DNA of 64,000 nt from a virus: IMG/VR virus record IMGVR_UViG_3300012582_000004, positions 283,858 to 347,857 of that record; one strand, given 5' to 3'. A program made the position numbers and the translations under genes. A model generated the notes under the pieces. That model saw nothing but the letters and a program-made list of their open reading frames with translations. It had not been told where the DNA came from and did not search any database. Shown here one piece after another: positions 1 through 8,025 of the stretch. Within the stretch, counting starts at the first letter, position 1. Every line of letters starts with the position of its first letter.

Positions 1-168
1 CCATTTTTAATATTTGGTCCAGTTATGCTATGTATAGAATATAAGACTTATTGGTTCTTATTAATATACCCGTCTTATTATTTAGGAATGTTTATACATA
101 TTTTTTTAAAAGAAAGATATTCTATTAATAATAGAAAACGTAAAATAAACAATTTAATTTCAGATTAG
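1..168 (+). CDS. C-terminal part of a membrane protein with RKxRI-like tail (5' end outside window)
   Basis: An open frame runs from base 1 to a TAG at 166-168. The 55 visible residues are hydrophobic and aromatic, consistent with membrane segments, and end in a basic tail (NNRKRKINNLISD). That tail resembles the RKxRIxxL ending shared by many small proteins in this window. The next gene starts 1 base after the stop. Function unknown. Confidence 0.6.
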   Translation, partial: PFLIFGPVMLCIEYKTYWFLLIYPSYYLGMFIHIFLKERYSINNRKRKINNLISD

Positions 169-169
169 T

Positions 170-382
170 ATGATACCATTTCAAAAAGGCGACAGAATAA
201 CACTTAAAATTGAGTATAATTTATCAAACAAAAGAGAAATATGTATAGTTAGAAATTGTGAACTATATTTTCATGGTATATACGCATTAGCTATTGAAGG
301 TAAACCATATACTACTTATGATAGTTCTTACTTTGAGAAAGTTAATGATAGAAAGGATAGAATAGATAATTTAAATCTATGA
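170..382 (+). CDS. small GD-motif (SH3-like?) protein with RKxRIxxL tail
   Basis: 70 residues. It opens with FQKGDRITL, a pattern typical of small SH3/KOW-like beta barrels (an inference from sequence look only), and ends with the tail NDRKDRIDNLNL. It is the first of at least five tandem paralogues (also at 379, 833, 1491, 1940). Its stop overlaps the next start (ATGA), which suggests translational coupling. Function unknown. Confidence 0.75.
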   Translation: MIPFQKGDRITLKIEYNLSNKREICIVRNCELYFHGIYALAIEGKPYTTYDSSYFEKVNDRKDRIDNLNL

Positions 383-594
383 TTATGTTTATAAAGGGTG
401 ATAAAATAGTTGTTAGGAAAGATATACCATTACATGTATTAAAAGATAAGGTAAGCACAGTTTTGTCTTGTTTTGAATATTATAAAGGATTATACATATT
501 AACTATTGAGGGTAATTATAATATTTATAAACCTGATGATTTTGAGCTAGCTAATAATAGAAAATCAAGAATAGAAAACTTAAAATTGGATTAA
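379..594 (+). CDS. small GD-motif protein with RKxRIxxL tail
   Basis: 71 residues. FIKGDKIVV near the start and the tail NNRKSRIENLKLD mark it as a paralogue of its neighbours. It shares the middle pattern of a basic helix-like stretch, a hydrophobic strand ending in a cysteine, then a Y-rich strand. Overlaps the previous gene by 4 bases. Function unknown. Confidence 0.75.
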   Translation: MIMFIKGDKIVVRKDIPLHVLKDKVSTVLSCFEYYKGLYILTIEGNYNIYKPDDFELANNRKSRIENLKLD

Positions 595-609
595 CCTCTT
601 TTCATTACA

Positions 610-846
610 ATGAGCAACGAATTACACTATATTGATGAATTTCGTATTTGTATTACATCATTTAAAATTAATGAATTTACATTTGAAAAAGGTAATATGT
701 ATAATGTGGATTTTATTGTTGATGAAATTTATAAAAAAGAGCTTAGTAATAGAGTGGAATGTATTGTGTTTTTATCAGATAACTTTCGAACAATACATGA
801 ATATAGAAAAATTAAAATAGAAGATATAAATAATGATACCATTTAA
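610..846 (+). CDS. hypothetical protein with EYRKIKIEDI tail
   Basis: 78 residues, not recognised. The C-terminus TIHEYRKIKIEDI is a weak version of the tail seen elsewhere and also resembles the EHRExII tail family. An alternative frame at 632-820 is shorter and lies inside, so it is taken as a shadow. The end overlaps the next gene by 14 bases. Confidence 0.65.
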   Translation: MSNELHYIDEFRICITSFKINEFTFEKGNMYNVDFIVDEIYKKELSNRVECIVFLSDNFRTIHEYRKIKIEDINNDTI

Positions 847-1051
847 ACCAGGTGATAAAGTAGTTCTTAAAAATGGTATGTTAACACCTAGATTAACAGA
901 AGGTATTGTATATACAGTTTCTTCTTGTACTAAATATTCATCAATAGAATATCATATAGTAATTCTTGAAAATAGATTATCATTATTTTCAAGCGGTTAT
1001 TTTGACAAAGTTGATAGTAGAAAGGATAGAATAGATAAACTAAATTTATGA
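833..1051 (+). CDS. small GD-motif protein with RKxRIxxL tail
   Basis: 72 residues: FKPGDKVVL start, VYTVSSCTKY middle, tail DSRKDRIDKLNL. Clear paralogue of the genes at 170, 379, 1491 and 1940. The stop overlaps the next ATG. Function unknown; the family context suggests a short barrel plus a basic tail. Confidence 0.75.
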   Translation: MIPFKPGDKVVLKNGMLTPRLTEGIVYTVSSCTKYSSIEYHIVILENRLSLFSSGYFDKVDSRKDRIDKLNL

Positions 1052-1494
1052 AAAATAAAATAGAAAGCATATTGTCTCCATATCCAATAACTCTTGTGAT
1101 AAGTGCTACAAATTACGAATTTGTAAAAAATCCTGATTATTATCATACAAAATTTTATTTTTCAGATAATAAGCATAAATGGCTTAATTTAGTTAAAATA
1201 TTTGAAGATATGAATATTGATAATGTGAAATATAATTGTAATGAATATAACTATAAAACAAGTGTTGAAATTAGCAATTTAACTATAATAAAAAATATAG
1301 ATGATTTTATAGCTGATAAAAGATTAGAAATAATATATTATAAAAATAAATATTTAAAAAGCTACAAATATATTAAAATAACTCTTAATTCAATAGAAGA
1401 AGTAGAAGAAATTATTAATATACTTGTATTTCTATTAACAGAACCATCATACAAGAAATTAAAAAGAAATACTATTATAAACGAATTATTATGA
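1048..1494 (+). CDS. hypothetical protein, 148 aa
   Basis: Not recognised. Lysine, asparagine and isoleucine rich. It ends KLKRNTIINELL, similar to the HREAIINELL ending of the protein at 18536-18808. It sits in the coupled array, overlapping 4 bases on both sides, so it is probably co-translated with the GD-motif proteins. Confidence 0.7.
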   Translation: MKNKIESILSPYPITLVISATNYEFVKNPDYYHTKFYFSDNKHKWLNLVKIFEDMNIDNVKYNCNEYNYKTSVEISNLTIIKNIDDFIADKRLEIIYYKNKYLKSYKYIKITLNSIEEVEEIINILVFLLTEPSYKKLKRNTIINELL

Positions 1495-1712
1495 AACCAT
1501 TCGAACCAGGTGATAAAGTAGTTATTAAAACTGATATACTATCGCATAGTTTAAAAGATGTAGTATGTACAGTCATAACTTGTTATCAACTATACATGAA
1601 TATAGATTATGTAGTAACTATAGATTACGATAATTTTTTATATTATGCTGATAATTTCATGAAAATTAATAATAGAAAACATAGAATTAATAGATTATAT
1701 GAAAATAAATAA
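1491..1712 (+). CDS. small GD-motif protein with RKxRIxxL tail
   Basis: 73 residues: FEPGDKVVI start, the segment ILSHSLKDVVCTVITCY shared with the protein at 1940, and tail NNRKHRINRLYENK. Overlaps the next gene by 14 bases. Function unknown. Confidence 0.75.
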   Translation: MKPFEPGDKVVIKTDILSHSLKDVVCTVITCYQLYMNIDYVVTIDYDNFLYYADNFMKINNRKHRINRLYENK

Positions 1713-1947
1713 AAAGCTTATAGGAAATGTGTATGATGTAGTTGTAGATAGTAGAAAAGATGGTGTAAATTACTTAACTATTATTGATGTAATACGCAGT
1801 GAAAAACAAATCAAATTATTAGATAATAATAATAAAGAATTGTATATACGCTATGATATATTTTTATATTTAGAGATAAATGATTATATAATTTATTCTA
1901 AAGATAAAAATAGAATTAGAAAAATTAAATCCATTATTAATGAATAA
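1699..1947 (+). CDS. hypothetical protein with basic C-terminal tail (paralogue of 2185)
   Basis: 82 residues. IGNVYDVV near the start and KDKNRIRKIKSI near the end pair it with the gene at 2185-2460 (IGNVYNIV, KEKTRIRKIESL). The tail is a variant of the RKxRI ending. It is nested between two GD-motif genes, overlapping both. Confidence 0.72.
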   Translation: MKINKKLIGNVYDVVVDSRKDGVNYLTIIDVIRSEKQIKLLDNNNKELYIRYDIFLYLEINDYIIYSKDKNRIRKIKSIINE

Positions 1948-2182
1948 TATTAAACCATTCGAACCAGGTGATATAGTGATTGTTAGAAAAGATATACTAT
2001 CCCACACACTAAAAAATAAAGTATGTACAATTAGAACTTGTTATTATCACATAACAAAAAAAGAATATGTAGTATCTATTAAGAATGGTAGTAATCTTTA
2101 TTTTGGTAATCTTTACTGTGCTCGTTATTTTGAGAAGTATAACAGTAGAAAAGACAGAATTGAAAGTCTTAATTTAGATTAA
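1940..2182 (+). CDS. small GD-motif protein with RKxRIxxL tail
   Basis: 80 residues: FEPGDIVIV start, RKDILSHTLKNKVCTIRTCY middle, tail NSRKDRIESLNLD. Nearest paralogue is the gene at 1491. Function unknown. Confidence 0.75.
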   Translation: MNNIKPFEPGDIVIVRKDILSHTLKNKVCTIRTCYYHITKKEYVVSIKNGSNLYFGNLYCARYFEKYNSRKDRIESLNLD

Positions 2183-2184
2183 AT

Positions 2185-2460
2185 ATGGCTAAACCTGATG
2201 ATATTATTAAAATAGGAAATGTATATAATATAGTTAGAGATAATGATAGAGGTATATTTAAGGGGATAGAACTCTTAACTATAACTAATATTATGCATAT
2301 TGATAGAGAAATTGTTGATAGAACAATTGAATCAATATTATCTAATGGTAAAGCATATGATATGAATTATGAAATGTTTCACTTTTTTCATAGAAATAAA
2401 CATTTAGAATATTCAAAAGAAAAAACAAGAATTAGAAAGATAGAGTCATTAACTGAATAA
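2185..2460 (+). CDS. hypothetical protein with basic C-terminal tail (paralogue of 1699)
   Basis: 91 residues. It shares IGNVYNIV and the ending KEKTRIRKIESL with the gene at 1699. Starts 2 bases after the previous stop. Function unknown. Confidence 0.72.
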   Translation: MAKPDDIIKIGNVYNIVRDNDRGIFKGIELLTITNIMHIDREIVDRTIESILSNGKAYDMNYEMFHFFHRNKHLEYSKEKTRIRKIESLTE

Positions 2461-2481
2461 CTTTATGAGAAGTAAGAAAGC

Positions 2482-2913
2482 ATGAGAGTAGAATCATATC
2501 CATCATATGAGTTTTATAAGAAGACTGGTATAGAAGGACTCTATACCGAATGGAACATTCCTAATGAAGCATTGGAGAATAATAATTTTATAGTAGATGG
2601 TAGATATTTATGTGAAGATATTATATCACCAAAAATAGAGATACTTATAGAGGCATCTTACATGATGATTATTGATAGCAATAAAGAATTGAGTAGTATT
2701 AAAGCTTCTTCATTTATAGACAAACATAACGTTGTTTACGGGGCTATATCAAAGTTTAACTATTCGGACATTAAGTTCTTTACAGAGAACTATGATAACA
2801 TATTAGAATATAATAAAGGATGTAGGGATAAGTATAAGTTAATAGAAAAAATGTATGGTATTAGGCCACAATGGATAATGTCCACAGAGACATTACAATT
2901 AATTAAACTTTAA
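2482..2913 (+). CDS. hypothetical protein, 143 aa (paralogue of 7069)
   Basis: Shares YPSYEFYKKTGIEGLYTEW at the start and SKFNYSDIKFFTEN plus YGIRPQWIMS in the second half with the minus-strand gene at 7069-7494. The family is not recognised. Conservation between two distant copies supports a real protein with a folded core. Confidence 0.75.
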   Translation: MRVESYPSYEFYKKTGIEGLYTEWNIPNEALENNNFIVDGRYLCEDIISPKIEILIEASYMMIIDSNKELSSIKASSFIDKHNVVYGAISKFNYSDIKFFTENYDNILEYNKGCRDKYKLIEKMYGIRPQWIMSTETLQLIKL

Positions 2914-2929
2914 TAGATAAATTTAATTT

Positions 2930-3616
2930 ATGGATACTAAAATAGGAGTTGTTATTTCTTATAATAGAGAAAAAAGGTATGGATTTTTAATCTACAATGA
3001 TGTTAACTATTTCTTTTTTAATGACTCTAAAAAAAGAAGCGTAAGACATTTTTACAGAGGTGATGAAGTAGAATTTCAATTTGAACAAATTGATGATAGC
3101 CTACAAGCAATTAATGTAAAATTTATTAAGAATTCTTTTATAGATAAAATGATTGAAGAATATGAAAATAAAGGTTTTCTAATAGGATTTTTAAATATTA
3201 TTAATGATAAATATTTTGTTGTACATAAAACTAAAGTTGCTATTCCCATAGAAATATCTGAATGGGAAACTGATTTAGATAATACTTATACTAATCGTGT
3301 TAATCAATTAGTCAAATTCAGATTACATAAGGGTGGTGATATAACAAGAAGGTTTAGAGCTACTATAATAGATAGAAAATTTACTTCTGAATATTCTAAA
3401 TTAATTAATATGTATATTTCACAAGAAAGTATGGATGTCAAAATTGATAGTAGAGGTAACAATAATTTTGGATATTGTGTTAAAATATTTGATAATATAA
3501 GTGGATATATTACAGATAATATTTCTATCGGTGAAATTGAAAATGATAGTATAGTCAGTGTGAAAATTTCACAAGTATGTGAAAATAAATTCGTAAATTT
3601 AAAAATAGAAAATTAA
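2930..3616 (+). CDS. cold-shock-domain-like protein, 228 aa
   Basis: Residues 5-60 look like a cold-shock (OB-fold) domain: GVVISYNREKRYGFL corresponds to the RNP1-bearing GTVKWFNxxKGYGFI region of CspA, followed by YFFFND and GDEVEFQFEQ. The rest may hold a second, diverged OB-like unit (NFGYCVKIFDNISGYI). CspA-type proteins bind single-stranded RNA or DNA; at 228 residues this one is about three times their length. Role in the phage is inferred only. Confidence 0.65.
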   Translation: MDTKIGVVISYNREKRYGFLIYNDVNYFFFNDSKKRSVRHFYRGDEVEFQFEQIDDSLQAINVKFIKNSFIDKMIEEYENKGFLIGFLNIINDKYFVVHKTKVAIPIEISEWETDLDNTYTNRVNQLVKFRLHKGGDITRRFRATIIDRKFTSEYSKLINMYISQESMDVKIDSRGNNNFGYCVKIFDNISGYITDNISIGEIENDSIVSVKISQVCENKFVNLKIEN

Positions 3617-3620
3617 CTAT

Positions 3621-3899
3621 ATGAAAATATTTAATTCAAATAGATACAAAAAAGTATCATACGGTACATTAGAAAAAGTTTTACTAAAACTTAAATATGA
3701 AAGAGTTGAATCAGAAACTAAATATAGAGTTTATGTTAATGATTCATATGATGCTGTAATAGCACTGCCCAATTATACTGATGATGTAATTTTAGATGAT
3801 AGACATTATAATGGTGTTGTTACTAATATTATTGGTATGGGAGTTTTACCTAATATTGACAAATTTGAAAACCTCATTGATAAAATGGATAATCTATAA
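3621..3899 (+). CDS. hypothetical protein, 92 aa
   Basis: Short protein not recognised; last gene of the left + strand run. Starts 4 bases after the cold-shock-like gene. It converges with the minus-strand gene ending at 3910. No terminator hairpin is obvious between them. Confidence 0.7.
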   Translation: MKIFNSNRYKKVSYGTLEKVLLKLKYERVESETKYRVYVNDSYDAVIALPNYTDDVILDDRHYNGVVTNIIGMGVLPNIDKFENLIDKMDNL

Positions 3900-3909
3900 T
3901 AACATGTTT

Positions 3910-4128
3910 TTATACACTAAACACAATACTTCTAATAATCTGAAATATTGGTATATAGAAAATTACGCTTAAAATAATGGTAAGTGTAATCAATATTAAC
4001 ACCAAGCTGCCATCACCAATTTTAACATCCAGTTTTAATAATTTATATGAAATAAAATATAATGGCGTATAGAATAGAAAGACTTCTATATTAAAGACGG
4101 ATAAACAAAATATTAGTAATTTGTACAT
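3910..4128 (-). CDS. small membrane protein, 72 aa
   Basis: Two hydrophobic segments (about residues 3-27 and 39-70). Last of three adjacent small membrane-protein genes (4340, 4134, 3910). Function unknown. Confidence 0.65.
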   Translation of the reverse strand: MYKLLIFCLSVFNIEVFLFYTPLYFISYKLLKLDVKIGDGSLVLILITLTIILSVIFYIPIFQIIRSIVFSV

Positions 4129-4133
4129 TTTAA

Positions 4134-4334
4134 TTATTTTTTATATGTTAATAGAAAAATAAAGCCGAATACAAGAGTAGTAAACCCCGTAATAAATTCA
4201 ACAAACATTGCATTTCTGATACCTTCTATTAGAATGCATTCAGGAAATCCAACGAATGTAACAATTAAAAAACTAAAACAACATAGAGAAATGTATAATA
4301 GCAATTTAATATTTTTCATTTTTTCATTTTCCAT
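4134..4334 (-). CDS. small membrane protein, 66 aa
   Basis: Short charged N-terminus then two hydrophobic stretches (about 10-30 and 42-63). Separated by 5 bases from each neighbour in a membrane-protein trio. Function unknown. Confidence 0.65.
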   Translation of the reverse strand: MENEKMKNIKLLLYISLCCFSFLIVTFVGFPECILIEGIRNAMFVEFITGFTTLVFGFIFLLTYKK

Positions 4335-4339
4335 AATAA

Positions 4340-4522
4340 TTATTTTAAATATGTAGGCATAATCCCTAATTTAATATACCATTTAACAATTCTATCAACA
4401 CAATTACCAGCTTTTTTACTTAATAAAAGTAATGGCGATATTGGTGTAATCAATAATGTCAAAGTAATAACGAATACCAAAAATGATACAAATTTTAAAA
4501 TTTCAATAGTAATATTTTTCAT
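4340..4522 (-). CDS. small membrane protein, 60 aa
   Basis: One long hydrophobic segment (about residues 9-34). First of a three-gene membrane cluster read leftward. Function unknown. Confidence 0.62.
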   Translation of the reverse strand: MKNITIEILKFVSFLVFVITLTLLITPISPLLLLSKKAGNCVDRIVKWYIKLGIMPTYLK

Positions 4523-4563
4523 ATGTTAATTGTTATTTATTTTTATGATAAATTCAAACAATA

Positions 4564-5268
4564 TTATTCAAGGCTAATTTTTTCTACCACTTCTTTAAAT
4601 CGAGGATTCTTCATATTAGAATACTCCTGTTCAGTTATTTGATGCTCTGTATATTCAGTAATATCAAAATGCTTTATAGTATCTTGAATATAAGTATTCA
4701 AGAAGGTATTTTCTCTATCAAGAATGGTTATACCAAATGAATATAGATTTTGCTTCTTAATAATATCATAAGAATCATTACCATAATCAACAACGTCTAA
4801 ACCATCAATAAGAAACATTGATTTAATATTTCTTAGATTATTTTTAAAATCTTTGGTTTTTTCACCAACAGATATTTTGTAATGTATATACATCATACAA
4901 TCTTCTATTTCGTTAATTTTTTGTAATCTATTAAACTCATTTTGAAGATCTATCATAGTCGATACTCTTCTACTGATTAACAACTGTAGCTGGTTCTGTT
5001 CTATAGTATTCAATTTGTAATCTATTTTTTGTTCCTTTTCTATTGCCTGTTTATCTTGATAGAAATTAAACCATCCATCATATGCAGTAAAATAGATATT
5101 TATAAGTTTAATTATATTATTTGCTTCTGGCTTTTTCTCAATTTCTTGTTTTAGATTCTCGTTGGTTTCATACGCCCAACTCTTAATACCAAAGAATTTA
5201 GCAATATTTTTTAATGCAATATTTCTTGCAATTTCTCTATCAGCCTGTGTAATAAATATATTGTTCAT
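4564..5268 (-). CDS. hypothetical protein, 234 aa, with C-terminal domain shared by three other genes
   Basis: The N-terminal half is helical and charged. The C-terminal half (about residues 125-225) carries the pattern ITILDRENTFLNTYIQDTIKHF, seen also in proteins at 26291 (NKENSFLEPYIRHIIKRF), 42260 (DKDDEYLKTYVKDTLYKL) and 42576 (DEKNLYLVDYITNCLKKL). Unknown domain, present alone elsewhere and here fused to a longer N-terminus. Confidence 0.72.
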   Translation of the reverse strand: MNNIFITQADREIARNIALKNIAKFFGIKSWAYETNENLKQEIEKKPEANNIIKLINIYFTAYDGWFNFYQDKQAIEKEQKIDYKLNTIEQNQLQLLISRRVSTMIDLQNEFNRLQKINEIEDCMMYIHYKISVGEKTKDFKNNLRNIKSMFLIDGLDVVDYGNDSYDIIKKQNLYSFGITILDRENTFLNTYIQDTIKHFDITEYTEHQITEQEYSNMKNPRFKEVVEKISLE

Positions 5269-5290
5269 ATTTTATCAATTTTATTATGGA

Positions 5291-5374
5291 CACTGAGCAA
5301 TCTCCGATTGAAACCTCGCGAGTCATCTTTGTGGAATTGTCCCGTATTTGCATAACGGGATCGAAGACTCAGTG
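5291..5374. ncRNA. candidate multi-branched structured RNA element
   Basis: An 84-base G+C-richer island closed by a perfect 7-bp inverted repeat (CACTGAG 5291-5297, CTCAGTG 5368-5374). Inside are CAATC/GATTG with a 3-base loop (5298-5310), the palindrome CTCGCGAG (5315-5322) and TCCCGT/ACGGGA (5340-5360). Size and shape recall a tRNA, but no T-loop consensus is found on either strand. Strand and function unknown. A TTG-started frame across it (5265-5447) is judged spurious. Confidence 0.5.
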
Positions 5375-5424
5375 ATATATGTAAATGTACTAAATAATAT
5401 AGTGATATGCAAATATTTATGAAA

Positions 5425-5598
5425 TTATTGTATAGTAATTGAAGCAATTAATACAGTAATTGCTAAAATAAATGTTCCCACACCAGAAATAAAATATAAT
5501 GGTTTCATATATTTATTATCTTTATTACAATCAGCCAATAAAAAGGTGAAAATAATTACAACCAATTTAATGAAAACAACCCCAATAAGAATATACAT
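5425..5598 (-). CDS. small membrane protein, 57 aa
   Basis: An ATG at 5596-5598 opens a frame to TAA at 5425. Two hydrophobic segments (about 2-22 and 34-56) flank a short polar loop with CNKDN. It ends just before the structured element, consistent with a short leftward transcript. Function unknown. Confidence 0.5.
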   Translation of the reverse strand: MYILIGVVFIKLVVIIFTFLLADCNKDNKYMKPLYFISGVGTFILAITVLIASITIQ

Positions 5599-5934
5599 AG
5601 TTTTTATAGTTTAAATACTTGTATACTAATACAAAATATATTCCATTTTTAGGTATATTTTTAATCTATTGTAAATCAGTGTAATAGATTAATTATTAAA
5701 AATGTGGGAGTTTTTTATATAGAAACAAGTTCCTCATTATAAGAATTTTGTCTACAATATGTGTAATAATGGTTTAACATATTAAACATATTATTTTTTT
5801 AGCTAGACATATCATAAAAATAATACATCAAAGCTCAACGTAGTTTTTAGAAAAATATTTCTCATTCATTACACCAAATATGGTATTTTATTCTGATGAA
5901 TTTAATAATTAAATCTAATTCATGTTTGATTTTA
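5599..5934. other. gene-free stretch with a 10-bp inverted repeat
   Basis: No open frame longer than about 15 codons was found on either strand. A perfect 10-bp inverted repeat with a 12-base spacer (TTAATCTATT 5661-5670, AATAGATTAA 5683-5692) could be a protein-binding site or hairpin. It lies upstream of the minus-strand gene starting at 5598. Confidence 0.5.
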
Positions 5935-6381
5935 TCAATTGTGTTGATTTAGTTTCTTTATAGTAGCTTTTAATTCTTCAATCTTCTTATCTTTTTTAGC
6001 AATAGTCTCATTAGCTACAGATAATTCTAATACTAAATCAATATTAATATTATCTCTATTTTCTGCTTCAATATTTTTCTCTGCTATAGTATTATTAAGT
6101 TGTAGATTTCTATCTCTTTCAACAACATATCTATTTGACCAATGTTCATGTAGTTTAGCGAACTCATTTCCCTTTCCGTCCAATTGATACTTATACCAAC
6201 GTTCAGTAGCTTCTAATTCAACTTTAAGTTCTTGTTGATCACCATGACCAGTATTAAAAGCTTCTCCACCTAAATGAGATACTTTTTGAAATTCCTCCCA
6301 TGAAAGTTTATGCCACTCATTACTGACTTCATTTAAGAAGTCTTCGCGTGTTAGTTCTATAGACTTTTTATTTTTTCCCAT
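5935..6381 (-). CDS. coiled-coil hypothetical protein, 148 aa
   Basis: The C-terminal half (about 75-148) is a charged heptad-like region rich in E, K and L (ETIAKKDKKIEELKATIKKL), predicting a coiled coil. The N-terminal half has LSWEEFQKVSHLGG. Not recognised. Confidence 0.7.
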   Translation of the reverse strand: MGKNKKSIELTREDFLNEVSNEWHKLSWEEFQKVSHLGGEAFNTGHGDQQELKVELEATERWYKYQLDGKGNEFAKLHEHWSNRYVVERDRNLQLNNTIAEKNIEAENRDNINIDLVLELSVANETIAKKDKKIEELKATIKKLNQHN

Positions 6382-6421
6382 ATTAAAATTACTTAATGTT
6401 TTTATTCAATAAATCAAACCA

Positions 6422-6604
6422 TTACCCCTTTGGCATACCTAATTGTACAAAAGCCCAATATACTGAATATAGGACACCTAAACCAATCCATATCAATATG
6501 GTTAAAATGTAATTATGCATAAAGTTAGGTCCAATACAACCACTAATTATAGCGGAGAAGTTAACTATTATGAATATTGCTAATATTTTTTTTAATGTCT
6601 TCAT
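6422..6604 (-). CDS. small membrane protein, 60 aa (paralogue of 15090)
   Basis: Two hydrophobic helices. The C-terminus GVLYSVYWAFVQLGMPKG matches GSLYSVYWTFTQLDMPI of the small protein at 15090-15200. The shared ending argues that both are real genes. Function unknown. Confidence 0.65.
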   Translation of the reverse strand: MKTLKKILAIFIIVNFSAIISGCIGPNFMHNYILTILIWIGLGVLYSVYWAFVQLGMPKG

Positions 6605-6623
6605 ATTATCTATTGGTATAATT

Positions 6624-7064
6624 TTATTTTTTATCTCTACGATTTTTAAAATCTTCGATGGTTTTATCTAACTCCTTAATAGAAGCATCAACGTCCTTAT
6701 ACATATCAGGTAAAGAATCTCTACCAAATTGTTTTTCTATTTCAAGAATACTATTCTTAATAGAAGTTAAACTGTCAATACAATTCTGCCAACTATTTTT
6801 CTTTTCTTCAGGTGTATTGATTACTCTAACAATTGCAAACCCTTCAGTAAAGTCACCATTATCATACTCAGTTTGTCTTACTTCAAACTCTCCTTTCCCA
6901 AGAGAATTTAAAAATTCTTGTCTTGATACAAGACTTCCTTTAGAATTTCTACCAGTATAACCTATGGTATTTAGTTCAGCTAATTCAGCATCACTTAGAA
7001 AAGGTAATGAAATTCTTTTGGTTAATTTACCCATCGAGGTTTCAATATTGTATGTCTGTATCAT
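6624..7064 (-). CDS. hypothetical protein, 146 aa
   Basis: N-terminal mixed alpha/beta part with GYTGRNSKGSLVSRQEF, then a helical C-terminus likely to form a coiled coil (about 90-146). Not recognised. The + strand frame at 6658-6960 is its shadow. Confidence 0.72.
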   Translation of the reverse strand: MIQTYNIETSMGKLTKRISLPFLSDAELAELNTIGYTGRNSKGSLVSRQEFLNSLGKGEFEVRQTEYDNGDFTEGFAIVRVINTPEEKKNSWQNCIDSLTSIKNSILEIEKQFGRDSLPDMYKDVDASIKELDKTIEDFKNRRDKK

Positions 7065-7068
7065 AGTC

Positions 7069-7494
7069 TTACTTTAAGTCTAATTCTATTTTTAATAATT
7101 CAATTGTTTTAGGTGATATTACCCATTCAGGTATAACCCCATATATTTGTTCTATTAACAGATAAAAATCACTATTCATGATATTATATAATATTATATT
7201 ATGTGAATTTTCAGTAAAATATTTAATATCATCATAGTTAAATTTAGAAATAACTCCAGCTAAAACATATAATTTATCCATTTCGTCATTAACTATTATA
7301 CCTGTTAATTCCGAGTTATCAGTAATGTGTTGCTTATAAAGTTTATTGATATTTATTTTTTTAAATTTTTTACCGCCACTATGTAAAGAATTATAATAAG
7401 ATAAATTAAAAGATATAAACCATTCTTTATATAAACCTTCAATTTTTACTTTATTATAAAATTCTTTTGATGGATATCTCTCTTTTATTTTCAC
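7069..7494 (-). CDS. hypothetical protein, 141 aa, GTG start (paralogue of 2482)
   Basis: The start codon is GTG at 7492-7494, chosen because MKIKERYPSKEFY aligns with MRVESYPSYEFY of the gene at 2482 and no ATG precedes it. The stop of the upstream gene (TAG) overlaps the GTG. SKFNYDDIKYFTEN and YGVIPEWVIS are conserved between the copies. Function unknown. Confidence 0.72.
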   Translation of the reverse strand: MKIKERYPSKEFYNKVKIEGLYKEWFISFNLSYYNSLHSGGKKFKKININKLYKQHITDNSELTGIIVNDEMDKLYVLAGVISKFNYDDIKYFTENSHNIILYNIMNSDFYLLIEQIYGVIPEWVISPKTIELLKIELDLK

Positions 7495-7754
7495 TATTTT
7501 TCGGTGAATTGTAATAGTTTTTTAAACTTGTATTTTTTACATAAAGACGCTGGATGACATGACTTTAGAAACTCCGAACTCACATCATGCAAATAAACAG
7601 AATTTCCATCAGGATATTCTTTATCCCCTACTTTATAGTAAGTACATACTACACTATCATTTTTATTAAGCTCTATAACCGCTGAGATAGATTTATCAGC
7701 ATTGGTTATTCTTACAGGCAAACCTAAAGCGCAATATAGTTTTTTGATATTCAT
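7494..7754 (-). CDS. hypothetical protein, 86 aa
   Basis: Not recognised. LPVRITNADKSISAVIELNKND suggests a beta-rich fold. Spaced 1 base after the gene at 7756 and overlapping the following GTG, so it is translated within a coupled string. Confidence 0.68.
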   Translation of the reverse strand: MNIKKLYCALGLPVRITNADKSISAVIELNKNDSVVCTYYKVGDKEYPDGNSVYLHDVSSEFLKSCHPASLCKKYKFKKLLQFTEK

Positions 7755-7755
7755 A

Positions 7756-7998
7756 TTATTTTTCAGTGAACTTGTCTAAGAAATCTTTTACGTATTCTGT
7801 ATAATATTCTTCTGCTTTTTCATGCGCTATATCAAGGTCATATTTATAATAAGGATAATAATTAATATTAAGTAATTCAGTAAAATATATTGTATAAGTA
7901 GCACCATCTCTTAGAAGAAAACATACTACTACATTACTTACACTACCTGTATAATCATTTCCATTTGGGTGTAATCCCCACTGTATCTTTTTTATCAT
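7756..7998 (-). CDS. hypothetical protein, 80 aa
   Basis: Aromatic-rich (YYPYYKYD) short protein. Shares the ending KFTEK with the next gene (7494-7754, QFTEK). Not recognised. Confidence 0.68.
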   Translation of the reverse strand: MIKKIQWGLHPNGNDYTGSVSNVVVCFLLRDGATYTIYFTELLNINYYPYYKYDLDIAHEKAEEYYTEYVKDFLDKFTEK

Positions 7999-8025
7999 AA
8001 TATTAGAATTTAATCATCATATAGT

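Noticed and set aside
5291-5374. Hammerhead ribozyme or standard tRNA
   Set aside because: The CUGANGA and GAAA core is not in the right arrangement, and no T-loop or anticodon arm fits.
5265-5447. 60-residue frame overlapping the structured element at 5291-5374
   Set aside because: Starts with TTG, has a residue composition unlike the neighbouring proteins, and is explained by a G+C-rich non-coding island. Its 4-base overlap with the next gene keeps a small doubt.
6658-6960. 100-residue + strand frame
   Set aside because: Antisense shadow of the minus-strand gene at 6624-7064, with no promoter or neighbours on that strand.
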